This document shows positions 8,296 to 16,487 of a stretch of DNA of 64,000 nt, piece by piece (position 1 is the stretch's first letter; every line of letters starts with the position of its first letter). The position numbers and the translations under genes are program-made. This stretch comes from Leptospira sp. GIMC2001 (GTDB lineage: Bacteria > Spirochaetota > Leptospiria > Leptospirales > Leptospiraceae): NCBI RefSeq assembly GCF_028462125.1, contig NZ_CP115468.1, positions 1,352,012 through 1,416,011 of the forward strand, given 5' to 3'. The notes under the pieces are model-generated. The model made no database searches. It saw only the letters and a list, made by a program, of their open reading frames with translations, and had not been told where the DNA came from.

Positions 8296-8601
8296 TCAAG
8301 CACTCTTTCGTAATGGCTTAATAGAATCTAACTTTGATTTCATTTTTTCTCTTTTTTCTCGCATTTCAATATCGTTTTGTAAATTAATCCAAAACTTTTC
8401 GGACATGCCAAAGTATTTCGCTAATCTTAGCGACATTTCCACTGTGATTTTTCTTTTACCATGCATAATGTCCAAAATTGTTGAAGTCGATACATGTAAA
8501 TCTTTAGAAAGTTTGTAAGGTGTAATTTCTAATGGCTCCAAAAACTCTTCTTTTAATATCTCAGCAATGGTTGGTGTTGGAATTCGTTTATCTTTATTCA
8601 T
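8296..8601 (-). CDS. higA: HigA-family antitoxin (XRE helix-turn-helix)
   Basis: A 101-residue protein with the HigA/VapI layout: TPTIAEILKEEFLEPLEIT, then an HTH (YKLSKDLHVSTSTILDIMHGKR) and the closing FGMSEKFWINLQNDIEMR. It binds and neutralises the toxin encoded immediately upstream (8617-8898) and probably represses their shared promoter. The gene order, toxin first, is that of higBA. The gap to the toxin is 15 bp. Confidence 0.88.
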   Translation of the reverse strand: MNKDKRIPTPTIAEILKEEFLEPLEITPYKLSKDLHVSTSTILDIMHGKRKITVEMSLRLAKYFGMSEKFWINLQNDIEMREKREKMKSKLDSIKPLRKSA

Positions 8602-8616
8602 TTTTTTGATTCCTTC

Positions 8617-8898
8617 TTAGTGATAATCCGTAATCGAAACTTCATAACTATTTCCTTTTTTAAATTTAAAAATAATTCTCCACTGGTCATTAATTCTAAT
8701 TGAATAATATTCTTTTAAATTGCCTTTTAATTGTTCTAACCTATTCGAAATAGGAATTTTAAGATCGATTTCAGATTCAGCATTATCAATCATCAAAAGT
8801 TTGAACAATGCTCGTTTTTGAATATCAGGTGGTATTTTGCGTGAAAATTCCTGATCAAACACTTTTCTAGTTTCATTATCACCGAAAGAAACAATCAC
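8617..8898 (-). CDS. higB: HigB-family toxin (RelE superfamily ribonuclease)
   Basis: A 93-residue HigB/RelE-fold protein whose C-terminal RINDQWRIIFKFKKG and VSITDYH are hallmarks of plasmid-maintenance killer proteins that cleave mRNA on the ribosome. It begins with GTG (8898). A near-consensus promoter ends 6 nt upstream, so the message is probably leaderless. It is related to but clearly distinct from the toxin at 10725-11006. Confidence 0.88.
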   Translation of the reverse strand: MIVSFGDNETRKVFDQEFSRKIPPDIQKRALFKLLMIDNAESEIDLKIPISNRLEQLKGNLKEYYSIRINDQWRIIFKFKKGNSYEVSITDYH

Positions 8899-8904
8899 TT
8901 CTAC

Positions 8905-8933
8905 TATATCTGTATTGCAGATACAATTGTCAA
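8905..8933 (-). promoter_or_regulatory. higBA promoter with operator, predicted leaderless
   Basis: -35 TTGACA (8928-8933), 17-bp spacer, -10 GATATA (8905-8910), then only 6 nt to the GTG at 8898. An inverted repeat TATCTG-N5-CAGATA (8907-8923) fills the spacer and is the likely antitoxin operator. Confidence 0.72.
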
Positions 8934-8984
8934 ATAAATTTTTATTTCATCATTTAAGAATTTGGAATTGAAACCAATTGCAAA

Positions 8985-9157
8985 TAACGAGGAGCGTTAC
9001 TGCCTTTCGGGAGAGCCGAGTCTCTAAGGAGACGTTGGCGTTGGCACGAGATTGCTTGAGCAAAGCGAAAAAGCAATCGGAGTGACACCCGAATGGGTCT
9101 GAAGCTCCGCTTCCTTAAGGTCAAAGGAGCGAAGACGTTTCCAGTAACGCGGAGTTA
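8985..9157 (-). repeat. attC-like site 6 (family F)
   Basis: Arms GCGTTACTG / CAGTAACGC (perfect). It is the attC of the isochorismatase-like cassette 9158-10099. Confidence 0.88.
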
Positions 9158-9221
9158 CACGCCGTTTTTTGAATATCAATTTGCATTATATTAATGTATT
9201 TTGTAATTTTTATTCTAAAAA

Positions 9222-9770
9222 TCATGATAGAATTTTTATCAATTCTTCACTTGACGTTAATTTAATTCCGCTCTTTTGTAAATCAATTAAGAAATCAGTA
9301 TTCCGATGTTGAACATCGTCACCTGTTCCAATACAATCTTCTAGAACTATTATACTGTAATTTTGGGCTGCTGCATCAAATATACTGGATCTGATGCAAT
9401 ATTCAGTTAAAAACCCAGAAATATATATTGTATCAATTTTGTATTGCCAGAGAAAGTCTATAAATTCTTTTGATGAAAAAATGCTATATTCTTTTTTGAT
9501 AAAACTATAATCAATATTTTTTATTTCTAAATTTAATTTATGTCCAAACGTTCCAGGAATACAGATTGAAAGATTTGCTTCAAACTGATTTATGTCGTAG
9601 TCTGAGTAAATCACTGCTTTAGTGATACCTTCAATACTTTTTATTAAAACATCAATTTTTTCTAAAGCTCTTTTAATAAAAGTTATTCCTGAATGTCTTT
9701 TTGCATATTGTCCATTCGCATGCGTAAAGTCATTCTGAGGGTCAATTATTACAATCAGAGCATTTTTCAT
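9222..9770 (-). CDS. Isochorismatase-like cysteine hydrolase
   Basis: A 182-residue protein of the isochorismatase/nicotinamidase superfamily. The expected triad is present: D10 (VIIDPQNDF), Lys 92 or 93 (IKKEYS) and C125 (GFLTEYCIRSSIFDA), with the GF-x-TEYC nucleophile motif. The true substrate cannot be read from the sequence; amide hydrolysis (nicotinamide- or N-carbamoyl-type) is the family chemistry. The enzyme is cytosolic and the only gene in its cassette. It has 329 bp of non-coding DNA upstream, unusually long for this array. Confidence 0.82.
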   Translation of the reverse strand: MKNALIVIIDPQNDFTHANGQYAKRHSGITFIKRALEKIDVLIKSIEGITKAVIYSDYDINQFEANLSICIPGTFGHKLNLEIKNIDYSFIKKEYSIFSSKEFIDFLWQYKIDTIYISGFLTEYCIRSSIFDAAAQNYSIIVLEDCIGTGDDVQHRNTDFLIDLQKSGIKLTSSEELIKILS

Positions 9771-10099
9771 ATTATAAAAATCATTACAGTAAAAAAGTAA
9801 AATTAATGTTTAATCTAGGTAAGCTATAATTCGACAATTAAAAAGAAGTTGTTACCTAAATTGATAAATGTAAACAAAAATAACTTTAAACAAATTATTT
9901 GCTTTTTTATAATGAATTCTAAATTTTATAAAGCATCAACACTCACTTATTAATTTTCAAAAGTCTTATATATTTTTTAACCTTTATTTGGAGAGAGAAA
10001 TAATGTTAACTCTGACTCTGATTTGAATATAAATTATAAAATGTTTTTAATATACAATAATTAGAAATGAATTTTCTATTGAATCTGAAAAATGGCGTG
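9771..10099. other. Non-coding upstream part of the isochorismatase cassette
   Basis: 329 bp of very AT-rich DNA. I found no ORF with a start, no tRNA-like fold and no strong promoter match; it ends in the complementary cassette terminus GGCGTGTAAC. Confidence 0.5.
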
Positions 10100-10309
10100 T
10101 AACGAGGAGCGTTGCTTCCGTTCGGGAAAGCTGAGCCCAGCACCATTTAGTGACCTATGCGAACGTTTGAAATGGTGCTGGGCGTTAGCGTTGGCACGAG
10201 ATTGCTGTGAACGAAGAGAGCAGGGCAATCGTAGTGACACCCGAATGGGTCTGAAGCTCCTCTTCATTCAAGGCAAAGGAGCGAAGACGTTTCCAGTAAC
10301 GCGGAGTTA
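10100..10309 (-). repeat. attC-like site 7 (family F, CAGCACC apical stem)
   Basis: Arms GCGTTGCTT / CAGTAACGC. The central stem is CCCAGCACCATTT pairing with AAATGGTGCTGGG. It is the attC of the HigBA cassette 10310-11123. Confidence 0.87.
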
Positions 10310-10410
10310 TCTGCCGTATTTTTTTTCAGTTTTATTAATTTCTCTTTTCTAATATAGCGCTTTAGCTTCTGACAATATGTAACAGCCTTAATGATAGCTT
10401 AAAAGAACAA

Positions 10411-10713
10411 TCACGCAGTTAATAGTTCTTTGTAATGCCTAATCTCTTTTAAATCTTTCCCAATTTTCTCGAAACCCTCTCGAATCTCATATTCATCCTG
10501 AATTCCCATCCAAAACTCTACAGAATTTCCAAAAAACTTCGAAAAACGAATCGCTGTGTCAGCAGTTATTCCTCTTTTGAAGTTTATTATTTCACTGATT
10601 CGAGTTGGACTCAATTTAGTCTCTTTGGCTAACCGATAAGCTGTAATATTTAACGGAACTAGAAATTCTTCATTTAGTATTTCGCCTGGATGAACATTTG
10701 GTATCTTTCTCAT
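10411..10713 (-). CDS. higA: HigA-family antitoxin
   Basis: A 100-residue protein with the VapI/HigA pattern NVHPGEILNEEFLVPLNIT, an XRE HTH (YRLAKETKLSPTRISEIINFKR) and the closing FFGNSVEFWMGIQDEYE. It is the second gene of a toxin-first module, 11 bp after higB. It resembles the 8296-8601 antitoxin in layout but differs at most positions, so cross-neutralisation is unlikely. Confidence 0.88.
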   Translation of the reverse strand: MRKIPNVHPGEILNEEFLVPLNITAYRLAKETKLSPTRISEIINFKRGITADTAIRFSKFFGNSVEFWMGIQDEYEIREGFEKIGKDLKEIRHYKELLTA

Positions 10714-10724
10714 ATTAAATTCTC

Positions 10725-11006
10725 CTAGTGATAGTCAACTATTTCAACTGACGTTGCATTTCCATTATTCCAATAAAAACAAATTCTCCACTGATCATTT
10801 ATCCTTATACTGTATTGACCTTTCCTGTTTCCTAATAAAATTTCCAAGTGATTTGAAGGTGGTATTTGCAAATCTTCAATGTTCTTTGATCTAGCGATCA
10901 TAACCAATTTTCTGTAAGCACTCTTTTGAATTTGAGTCGGCAATTTTTTCGAAAATTGTTGATTCCAAACTTTCTCGGTTTCTTTATCGTAAAAAGAAGT
11001 AATCAC
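10725..11006 (-). CDS. higB: HigB-family toxin
   Basis: A 93-residue RelE-superfamily mRNA interferase with the C-terminal signature SIRINDQWRICFYW and VEIVDYH. The GTG at 11006 is the start. The -10 box of the promoter ends 5 nt upstream, which implies a leaderless transcript. It pairs with the 10411-10713 antitoxin. Confidence 0.88.
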   Translation of the reverse strand: MITSFYDKETEKVWNQQFSKKLPTQIQKSAYRKLVMIARSKNIEDLQIPPSNHLEILLGNRKGQYSIRINDQWRICFYWNNGNATSVEIVDYH

Positions 11007-11011
11007 TCCTA

Positions 11012-11040
11012 ATAGTATCGTTAAGCAATATTATTGTCAA
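11012..11040 (-). promoter_or_regulatory. Promoter of second higBA module, predicted leaderless
   Basis: -35 TTGACA (11035-11040), 17-bp spacer, -10 TACTAT (11012-11017), 5 nt to the GTG start at 11006. Confidence 0.7.
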
Positions 11041-11123
11041 TCAGTATTATTTCTTTTTTTATCAATTTCGTGAAAATTTGAAATTAGCTTCGTCAGTCTG
11101 GAATAGCTATAAAATATGGCAGA

Positions 11124-11296
11124 TAACGAGGAGCGTTACTGCCGTTCGGGATAGCTGAGTCTCGCAGAGACGTTAGCGTTGGCACGAGGTTGCTGGGAGC
11201 TTTAGCGACTAATGCAACCGCAGTGCCACGACAATTGCCCCAAGCCCTCTTCCATAACTTCAAAGGGCGCAGGGGGTTTCCGATTGAGCGGAGTTA
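11124..11296 (-). repeat. attC-like site 8 (mosaic: family F left, family D right)
   Basis: It starts like family F (TAAC-GAGGA-GCGTTACTG) but ends like family D (CGATTGAGC-GGA-GTTA). The two L arms are not complementary, unlike every other site here. It is the attC of the cassette 11297-12140. Confidence 0.82.
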
Positions 11297-11314
11297 AGCG
11301 AAGGCTCTAACGGA

Positions 11315-12118
11315 CTACCTTTCAACCTTCCATTCTCCTTCCTGAGATATTACGACGAAAAAGGCAGCATCAGTATGCCTAAAACGTAAAGCTTTTCTAG
11401 CAGGTTCGTAATACATTAGAGATGCTCCAGGTTCCTCTGGCCAACCATTTACAACAGTACTGAAATTGCAATGACACCATTGCTCTGTATCCATTAACAT
11501 AAAAGGTTTATATCCCTTCGGATTCGAGAGAAGCACCCAGATACCTGGCACTATTCCCGCGCCGTTTAAGGATGGTCCAGTAAAAATGAAATCGTCAAAA
11601 TCATCGTCATTCCAATCAACTATTGCAATGAACTCTCGAAACCCACCTACTTGTTCGAAATTGAACTCTTGATTAGAGATCTCTCCTCGATAAATTGTTG
11701 GCCAAGAATCGACTTTAGTACTGTCTTCCCGCCTAAATCCATAGATCGTAAGGAATGGTTTCTTTTTATCAAATTTCAACTCTGGAGAAAAACTAGTAAA
11801 GTTGCCATTAGGTGTCCTTACCGATAACGGAATTAAAGGACCGGTTGTAGGTCCATGGATCAAACGATCTGAAACAATTGATAAATCTCTTGAGCGTATA
11901 AATCCTTTTCCTTCAATAAAAACCCAATCCCCAAGCTTATCCCCATAAAACGTAAAACCGCGTGGAGCAGGGTCTCCAAGCGTATCATGAGGTCTCGTCG
12001 TCAAAACTGCTTCATCGGATGTAATTACAAAATGCTGGGTTGGAACTTCTTGCGTAAATATATTGCAATGTACTAAGATTAACAGAGAATAAATAAATAT
12101 GTTTTCATTTTTTTTCAT
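11315..12118 (-). CDS. Secreted or lipoprotein-like hypothetical protein with SH3-like region
   Basis: 267 residues with an N-terminal hydrophobic leader (NIFIYSLLILVHCNIF). LVHC could be a spirochaetal lipobox; otherwise a signal peptidase I site follows. Residues about 30-75 (VLTTRPHDTLGDPAPRG, DWVFIEGKGFIRSRDL) look like an SH3b fold. The C-terminal part contains DWNDDDFDDFIFTG and WCHC but matches no family I know. Its own attC is the mosaic site 8, so it may be immobile. Confidence 0.62.
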   Translation of the reverse strand: MKKNENIFIYSLLILVHCNIFTQEVPTQHFVITSDEAVLTTRPHDTLGDPAPRGFTFYGDKLGDWVFIEGKGFIRSRDLSIVSDRLIHGPTTGPLIPLSVRTPNGNFTSFSPELKFDKKKPFLTIYGFRREDSTKVDSWPTIYRGEISNQEFNFEQVGGFREFIAIVDWNDDDFDDFIFTGPSLNGAGIVPGIWVLLSNPKGYKPFMLMDTEQWCHCNFSTVVNGWPEEPGASLMYYEPARKALRFRHTDAAFFVVISQEGEWKVER

Positions 12119-12140
12119 ATATGATTCAAGAGCTTTCGCT

Positions 12141-12316
12141 TAACGAGGAGCGTTGCTGCCGTTCGGGATAGCTGAGTGTCCGAAGGACACATTAGCGTTG
12201 GCACGAGATTGCTGTGAACGAAGAGAGCAGGGCAATCGTAGTGACACCCGAATGGGTCTGAAGCTCCTTTTCATTAAGGGCAAAGGAGCGAGGACGTTTC
12301 CAGTAACGCGGAGTTA
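12141..12316 (-). repeat. attC-like site 9 (family F)
   Basis: GCGTTGCTG / CAGTAACGC arms. It is the attC of the SH3-lipoprotein cassette 12317-13167. Confidence 0.88.
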
Positions 12317-12345
12317 GGTGAAGGCGATTCTTGCTATTCTATTAC

Positions 12346-13146
12346 TTACTCGACCGTATCCCACATCAGAGACATTAAGTATTTATGTGAGTATTCTATT
12401 GGATCAGATATTTTTATTTTTGCTTTTTTCATACGATGTCCTAGGATTCCGGAAATCTCAAATGATTTGCAGTAACCGTTTACAAATAATCCAGCAGCTT
12501 CATAATTGTAATATAAATCCACTGAATCATTTAAATAATCCTTCAACTTAATTTGACCTTCTAATTTGTTATTCCTATACTTTCCTGAAACCAACATCCT
12601 ATTTTCATAATATTCACCTGGAGTTCCAGTCCAGTCTTTTACCAATATTTCTTTTTTAAGATGAAATGAGCCATCCTTTAATTTAAATTTTTTTTCTTTA
12701 AAAGAAATCGAACCGCTAACAAATTTATAATAATCTTGACTTTCAGGCAAAAAATCAGTGTCAAGTATTTCTAATATCCCCCTTTCCGATGCTTCTATAA
12801 ATATAAATTTATTTCCTTTCCAATAACCAGAATTCCTTACTTGCTCTATATGATCTCCTAAGTATAAAGAATATATCCACCCTTTATATTCAAACAAATC
12901 GGTTTGATCTAAATATCTACTTTGATACCAACAATATTTTTCTTCATTAAGGTTTGAAAAAATGCATTTTTTAAGATTTATAAATACAATTTTATTTTTT
13001 GGAATTGAAACCAATATCTTCGAATTTACATCAGGATTTGATCTGAGATTTACGCCTGACTTGGCTAAAACATACCTTTCTTTTAATTCGTCAGAACCAC
13101 AGCCTAGGATAATCAATATAAATTAAATTAAAATATAATGGTTCAT
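12346..13146 (-). pseudogene. SH3-domain lipoprotein with a nonsense codon in its signal peptide
   Basis: Read from the ATG at 13146, the leader is MNHYILI-stop-FILIILGCGSDEL. The in-frame TAA lies at 13123-13125, and a single change (for example TTA to TAA) would restore a standard lipoprotein signal with lipobox ILGC. A TTG at 13116 would give only MIILGC, too short for export. Downstream is intact: an SH3b-like domain (YVLAKSGVNLRSNPDVNSK) and a beta-rich C-terminal part. The ATG is 21 bp from attC, as in neighbouring cassettes. It is broken or depends on readthrough. Confidence 0.7.
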
Positions 13147-13167
13147 ATTACTGAAATCGCTTTCACC

Positions 13168-13364
13168 TAACGGTCCGACTATCCGACGTAGATCCTAGGT
13201 GAGTCCAGCACCATTTAGTGAGCTTTGCGAACGTTTAAAATGGTGCTGGACGTTACCGTTGGCACGTATTCTTGCCTTTGCAAGAATCGTGACTAGGATC
13301 TATGTGTCGAAGACCAAGCACTGGGTTCCTCAAGAACGCAGTGCGCTGCGGATTGTCGTTGTTA
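13168..13364 (-). repeat. attC-like site 10 (family B variant, CAGCACC stem)
   Basis: TAAC-GGTCCG-ACTATCCG at the start and CGGATTGT-CGTT-GTTA at the end (one mismatch). It is the attC of the DUF2075 cassette. Confidence 0.85.
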
Positions 13365-13380
13365 GCAGTTCGGGCATATT

Positions 13381-15351
13381 TTATATTATTGTTAGTCCAC
13401 ACTCTTTAAAATATTCAAAAGTCTTGTCGTAATAATCTTTTGGTCTTGTTGCGTCTGTGTTATCAACGTCTGGGACGAAGATAATCATTCCTTGCCTTGC
13501 TCGTGTCAACAAAACACGATACGAATTTAGCAGATAATTTTTAGCTGCGTCTTGATTAATGTTTTGCCATTTTGAACCTTTAAAACTCTGGAAATTCCAT
13601 ACGCTATTATCGTGATATAAATTGATGTCCCAAGCAACACAAGTAAAATCAATTTCTAAACCTTGAATGTCAAATTCCGTTGCAACTCCTTCTAAGTAAT
13701 ACGAAGAACGGACATCATCTTTTCCATTAAGAAACCAAATTGCAGGTTCAATTTCGTTTTTAACATCAATTCCGTCAGCTCGCAATCTTCGTCCGCCTGA
13801 ACTTGCAACTACACCAATTCTTTCAGTCCCTTTTGCATTTTTCTTAAGCCAATTTTTCGCTGTGTTTAAGTTCCTCGTTAGAAAAATTGGATAATTGTTT
13901 TTGATTGAATTGAAAACATAATTTGCCTTTTCAGGTTCGTTTTCTAAAACGTGTTGAACAAATAATGCGATTTTCTCACTTCTAAACGAACGTATAGAAA
14001 CAGCCAAATGCAAATCTGTTTCTTTGTTTCCTTTTGATTGTAACCAATTCAAAAGGTCTTCATTATTTAAATCGGTTGACTTTTCACTTAGGATTTTGTC
14101 TGAGTAGTAAACGTTCCAATCAGTATATTTTTGTTTTAATGATTCAATCCATTCTGAAACGCCTGCTTCGCCTGTGTTTATTTCCTGTCCTCCACCAATT
14201 AAACAAACAATTGTGCACCAATCTTCGTGGCGATTCATCACACTAATCAAATATTCCGGTTCGGACATTTCAAAGTCGTCAATTCCCTTTTTGGCTTTCA
14301 TAAACTTTGAAACTTGTTCTTTTTGCCAAGCCCTTTGGGCTTCGTCAAAAACTACAACTTTTTCTATCGGCGCTTTCTCTGTTTTTAAATTGTCGTCCCG
14401 GAAATGATGAATGTTTTGAATAAATGCTTTTGCTTCTCTTTCTGCATCTGCCTTTTTTAGTTTTTCGCCATATACTTTTGCTGTTTGAACGGAATCTCTT
14501 GTTAGCGCTTCTCTAAGCACATCTACTAAAGGTCCATTTCCTGAAAGAAAAACAGAATGCTCAGATTCGTCAGCTTTTAATCGTTCGTTTGCAATGTTTA
14601 AACCTGCAAGTGTTTTTCCAGCGCCCGGAACTCCAGTGAGAAAACAAACAGATTTTAGTTTTTTCGTCTTAGCATTTTCAATAATGTTATTTATTGCCTT
14701 TGCAGTTCGAGAAAGGTTTATTGCTCCTGAATCACTTCTGGAAATTTCTTGTACATTATGTCCTTTGTACAGCGCTTGTGCTGCTTCAATAATTGTTGGT
14801 GTCGGCTTGTATGTACTATTTTCCCAATCAGCAATATTTATCTGTTGTGTCACAGTTTGAGATGCTAAAAAGTTTTTTAGAGTGTGTTCAAAGTTGTCTG
14901 CGTTACACAAAACACAAGTGTCTAATTGTATTGCGCTTGGAATATCGTTTGCTGCATTGTTTGCTTTTGTTGCAACTAAAATTGGAATAATTGTCTTGTC
15001 GTGGCTACCTTCGTGAAAGTTTAACAAATCAAGACAATAATCGATTGTTTGATATTGTGCATCTTTTGTGTAATGAGTGTCACCAACTTTAAACTCAATT
15101 ACAAAAATGAAATTTTTTGAAATTAAAATATTGTCAACTCTTTTTCCCATTCGGGGAATGGAGAACTCAAAATAAATATTTCCGTCAATGTCGTTAAGCC
15201 AAGATTTTAAAAACTCAACTTGCTTGATCCAAGCATTTTTTTGTTGGTCTTCAAGATCGTGTTGATGATTTTTTGCAAGCTGTCCGAAAATGGAATTTAT
15301 GTCTTCTGCTAAAAATTTGTCTACTGTATTTTGATAATAACTTCTCTTCAT
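13381..15351 (-). CDS. Nuclease-helicase fusion, DUF2075 family
   Basis: 656 residues. The N-terminal region (residues 65-90) has a PD-(D/E)xK-like core (GKRVDNIL, FVIEFKVG). A P-loop follows with Walker A GVPGAGKT (240-247), Walker B VVFDEAQ (333-339), a sensor-like LIGGGQEINTG and the C-terminal helicase signature YRVLLTRARQGMIIFVP. Such DUF2075 proteins occur in defence islands; a role in anti-phage defence is inferred. It is the largest single-gene cassette in the window and is cytoplasmic. Its start is 46 bp from attC, with no own promoter seen. Confidence 0.82.
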   Translation of the reverse strand: MKRSYYQNTVDKFLAEDINSIFGQLAKNHQHDLEDQQKNAWIKQVEFLKSWLNDIDGNIYFEFSIPRMGKRVDNILISKNFIFVIEFKVGDTHYTKDAQYQTIDYCLDLLNFHEGSHDKTIIPILVATKANNAANDIPSAIQLDTCVLCNADNFEHTLKNFLASQTVTQQINIADWENSTYKPTPTIIEAAQALYKGHNVQEISRSDSGAINLSRTAKAINNIIENAKTKKLKSVCFLTGVPGAGKTLAGLNIANERLKADESEHSVFLSGNGPLVDVLREALTRDSVQTAKVYGEKLKKADAEREAKAFIQNIHHFRDDNLKTEKAPIEKVVVFDEAQRAWQKEQVSKFMKAKKGIDDFEMSEPEYLISVMNRHEDWCTIVCLIGGGQEINTGEAGVSEWIESLKQKYTDWNVYYSDKILSEKSTDLNNEDLLNWLQSKGNKETDLHLAVSIRSFRSEKIALFVQHVLENEPEKANYVFNSIKNNYPIFLTRNLNTAKNWLKKNAKGTERIGVVASSGGRRLRADGIDVKNEIEPAIWFLNGKDDVRSSYYLEGVATEFDIQGLEIDFTCVAWDINLYHDNSVWNFQSFKGSKWQNINQDAAKNYLLNSYRVLLTRARQGMIIFVPDVDNTDATRPKDYYDKTFEYFKECGLTII

Positions 15352-15397
15352 TATTTAGTTGTCGTTTTGTTTAGGAGTGTCGCTTTTGCCTGACTGC

Positions 15398-15546
15398 TAA
15401 CGAATGAGCTTGCCGACGTTCCTCGTAGCTGAGCCTCCAGAGGAGGCGTTAGCGTCGGCACATCTTATTGCTCTGCAAGAAGTGTGACGAAGAGGAATGT
15501 GTCGAAGACCGAGCCGGTATTCCGGAGATGCGGCAAGCGAAAGTTA
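15398..15546 (-). repeat. attC-like site 11 (family A)
   Basis: GCTTGCCG / CGGCAAGC arms. It is the attC of the toxin-antitoxin cassette 15547-16326. Confidence 0.9.
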
Positions 15547-15571
15547 TACGAAGGAAGCGCTTGATGAATAA

Positions 15572-15895
15572 TTATGCCTTCATTAATAAAATTTCTTTAT
15601 CTTGATTTCTTTTCTTCTTGTTAATTACTTTTATTTCTATTTCCATGCCTAATGCATGGACGTAATCAACTAGGGTGGATAACTTGATATCATCTCTACC
15701 TTCAATTCTTGATATACTAGTTTGGCTAAAACCTTCAATGTCAGTTTGTTTGATACCGGATTGCTTTCTAAGATCAGAAAGTTTCATACTAAATAAAATT
15801 TTATTGGCTTTGTTTTTTGCTATTTCAATACTTTCAGAAGACATAGTTTTTTTAGCATTTTCAAAAAAATCAGAATACTTTCTTTTAGTTTTCAT
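15572..15895 (-). CDS. XRE-family antitoxin
   Basis: A 107-residue protein with a central HTH (LSDLRKQSGIKQTDIEGFSQTSISRIEGR) typical of HTH_37/XRE antitoxins, and a C-terminal LSTLVDYVHALGMEIEIKV strand region. It overlaps the toxin stop by 4 bp (translational coupling). It should bind the palindromic operator at 16241-16260. The toxin is its cognate partner; family-level confidence is high. Confidence 0.87.
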   Translation of the reverse strand: MKTKRKYSDFFENAKKTMSSESIEIAKNKANKILFSMKLSDLRKQSGIKQTDIEGFSQTSISRIEGRDDIKLSTLVDYVHALGMEIEIKVINKKKRNQDKEILLMKA

Positions 15896-16233
15896 TGTAA
15901 ATCCTCCAAATATTTATCAAAAAGTTTATCAGCGATTGGAATTAATTTTTCATAAAACCGTTTATCGCCTTTTTTATTTCCACCGATAATTAAAATTGCT
16001 CTTCTTTCGGGATCAAATGCAAAGAAAATTCTGAACGGATTTCCTGAACTTTGAACTCTCAATTCTTTCATATTTTTATGACTACTATTTTTAACTGTAT
16101 CGACCCTCGGTCTTCCTAAAGTAGGACCATGAACACTTAATACGCTAATATTGGCATAGATATCTTCTTTTACGGATTCACTTAAATCTGAAAACCATTT
16201 TTCAAATTCTTCAGTTTGTAAGATTTGCCACAC
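15892..16233 (-). CDS. Gp49/HigB-like toxin (RelE/ParE superfamily)
   Basis: A 113-residue protein of the phage-derived Gp49-like toxin family. It shows LGRPRVDTVKNSSHKNMKELRVQ, FRIFFAFDPERRAILIIGGNKKGDKRFYEKLIP: the conserved KELR, R-FF-FDP-R and KG-K-FY elements. It is a likely ribosome-dependent RNase. GTG start at 16233, 6 nt after the -10 box. The same fold is encoded at 22834-23217 and 60067-60450. Confidence 0.88.
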   Translation of the reverse strand: MWQILQTEEFEKWFSDLSESVKEDIYANISVLSVHGPTLGRPRVDTVKNSSHKNMKELRVQSSGNPFRIFFAFDPERRAILIIGGNKKGDKRFYEKLIPIADKLFDKYLEDLQ

Positions 16234-16239
16234 TAATTC

Positions 16240-16268
16240 AATATGTCAATCATGACATATGTTGTCAA
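16240..16268 (-). promoter_or_regulatory. TA promoter with perfect palindromic operator
   Basis: -35 TTGACA (16263-16268), 17-bp spacer, -10 CATATT (16240-16245), 6 nt to the GTG. A 20-bp perfect palindrome, ATATGTCA-N4-TGACATAT (16241-16260), covers the spacer and -10. Confidence 0.77.
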
Positions 16269-16326
16269 GTGCATAAAAATAAATTTATTTATTTTTGAAA
16301 AAGCAAATGTTAGCGCTTCTTTCGTA

Positions 16327-16476
16327 TAACGAATGAGCTTGCCGACGTTCCTCGTAGCTGAGCCTCCAAAGGAGGCGTTAGCGTCGGCACGTCTTCTTGC
16401 CTTTGCAAGAAGCGTGACGACGAGGAATGTGTCGAAGACCGAGCCGGTATTCCGGCGATGCGGCAAGCGAAAGTTA
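16327..16476 (-). repeat. attC-like site 12 (family A)
   Basis: GCTTGCCG / CGGCAAGC arms. It is the attC of the cassette 16477-17961. Confidence 0.9.
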
Positions 16477-16487
16477 TTCGCAGTAAA

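Noticed and set aside
10076..10352. Many ORFs of 60-90 codons on both strands across attC sites (for example 10092-10352, 20417-20629, 29224-29427, 53162-53380)
   Set aside because: The same translated strings recur at every site of a family because they are the GC-rich attC itself; they have no own start context and conflict with the folded structure.
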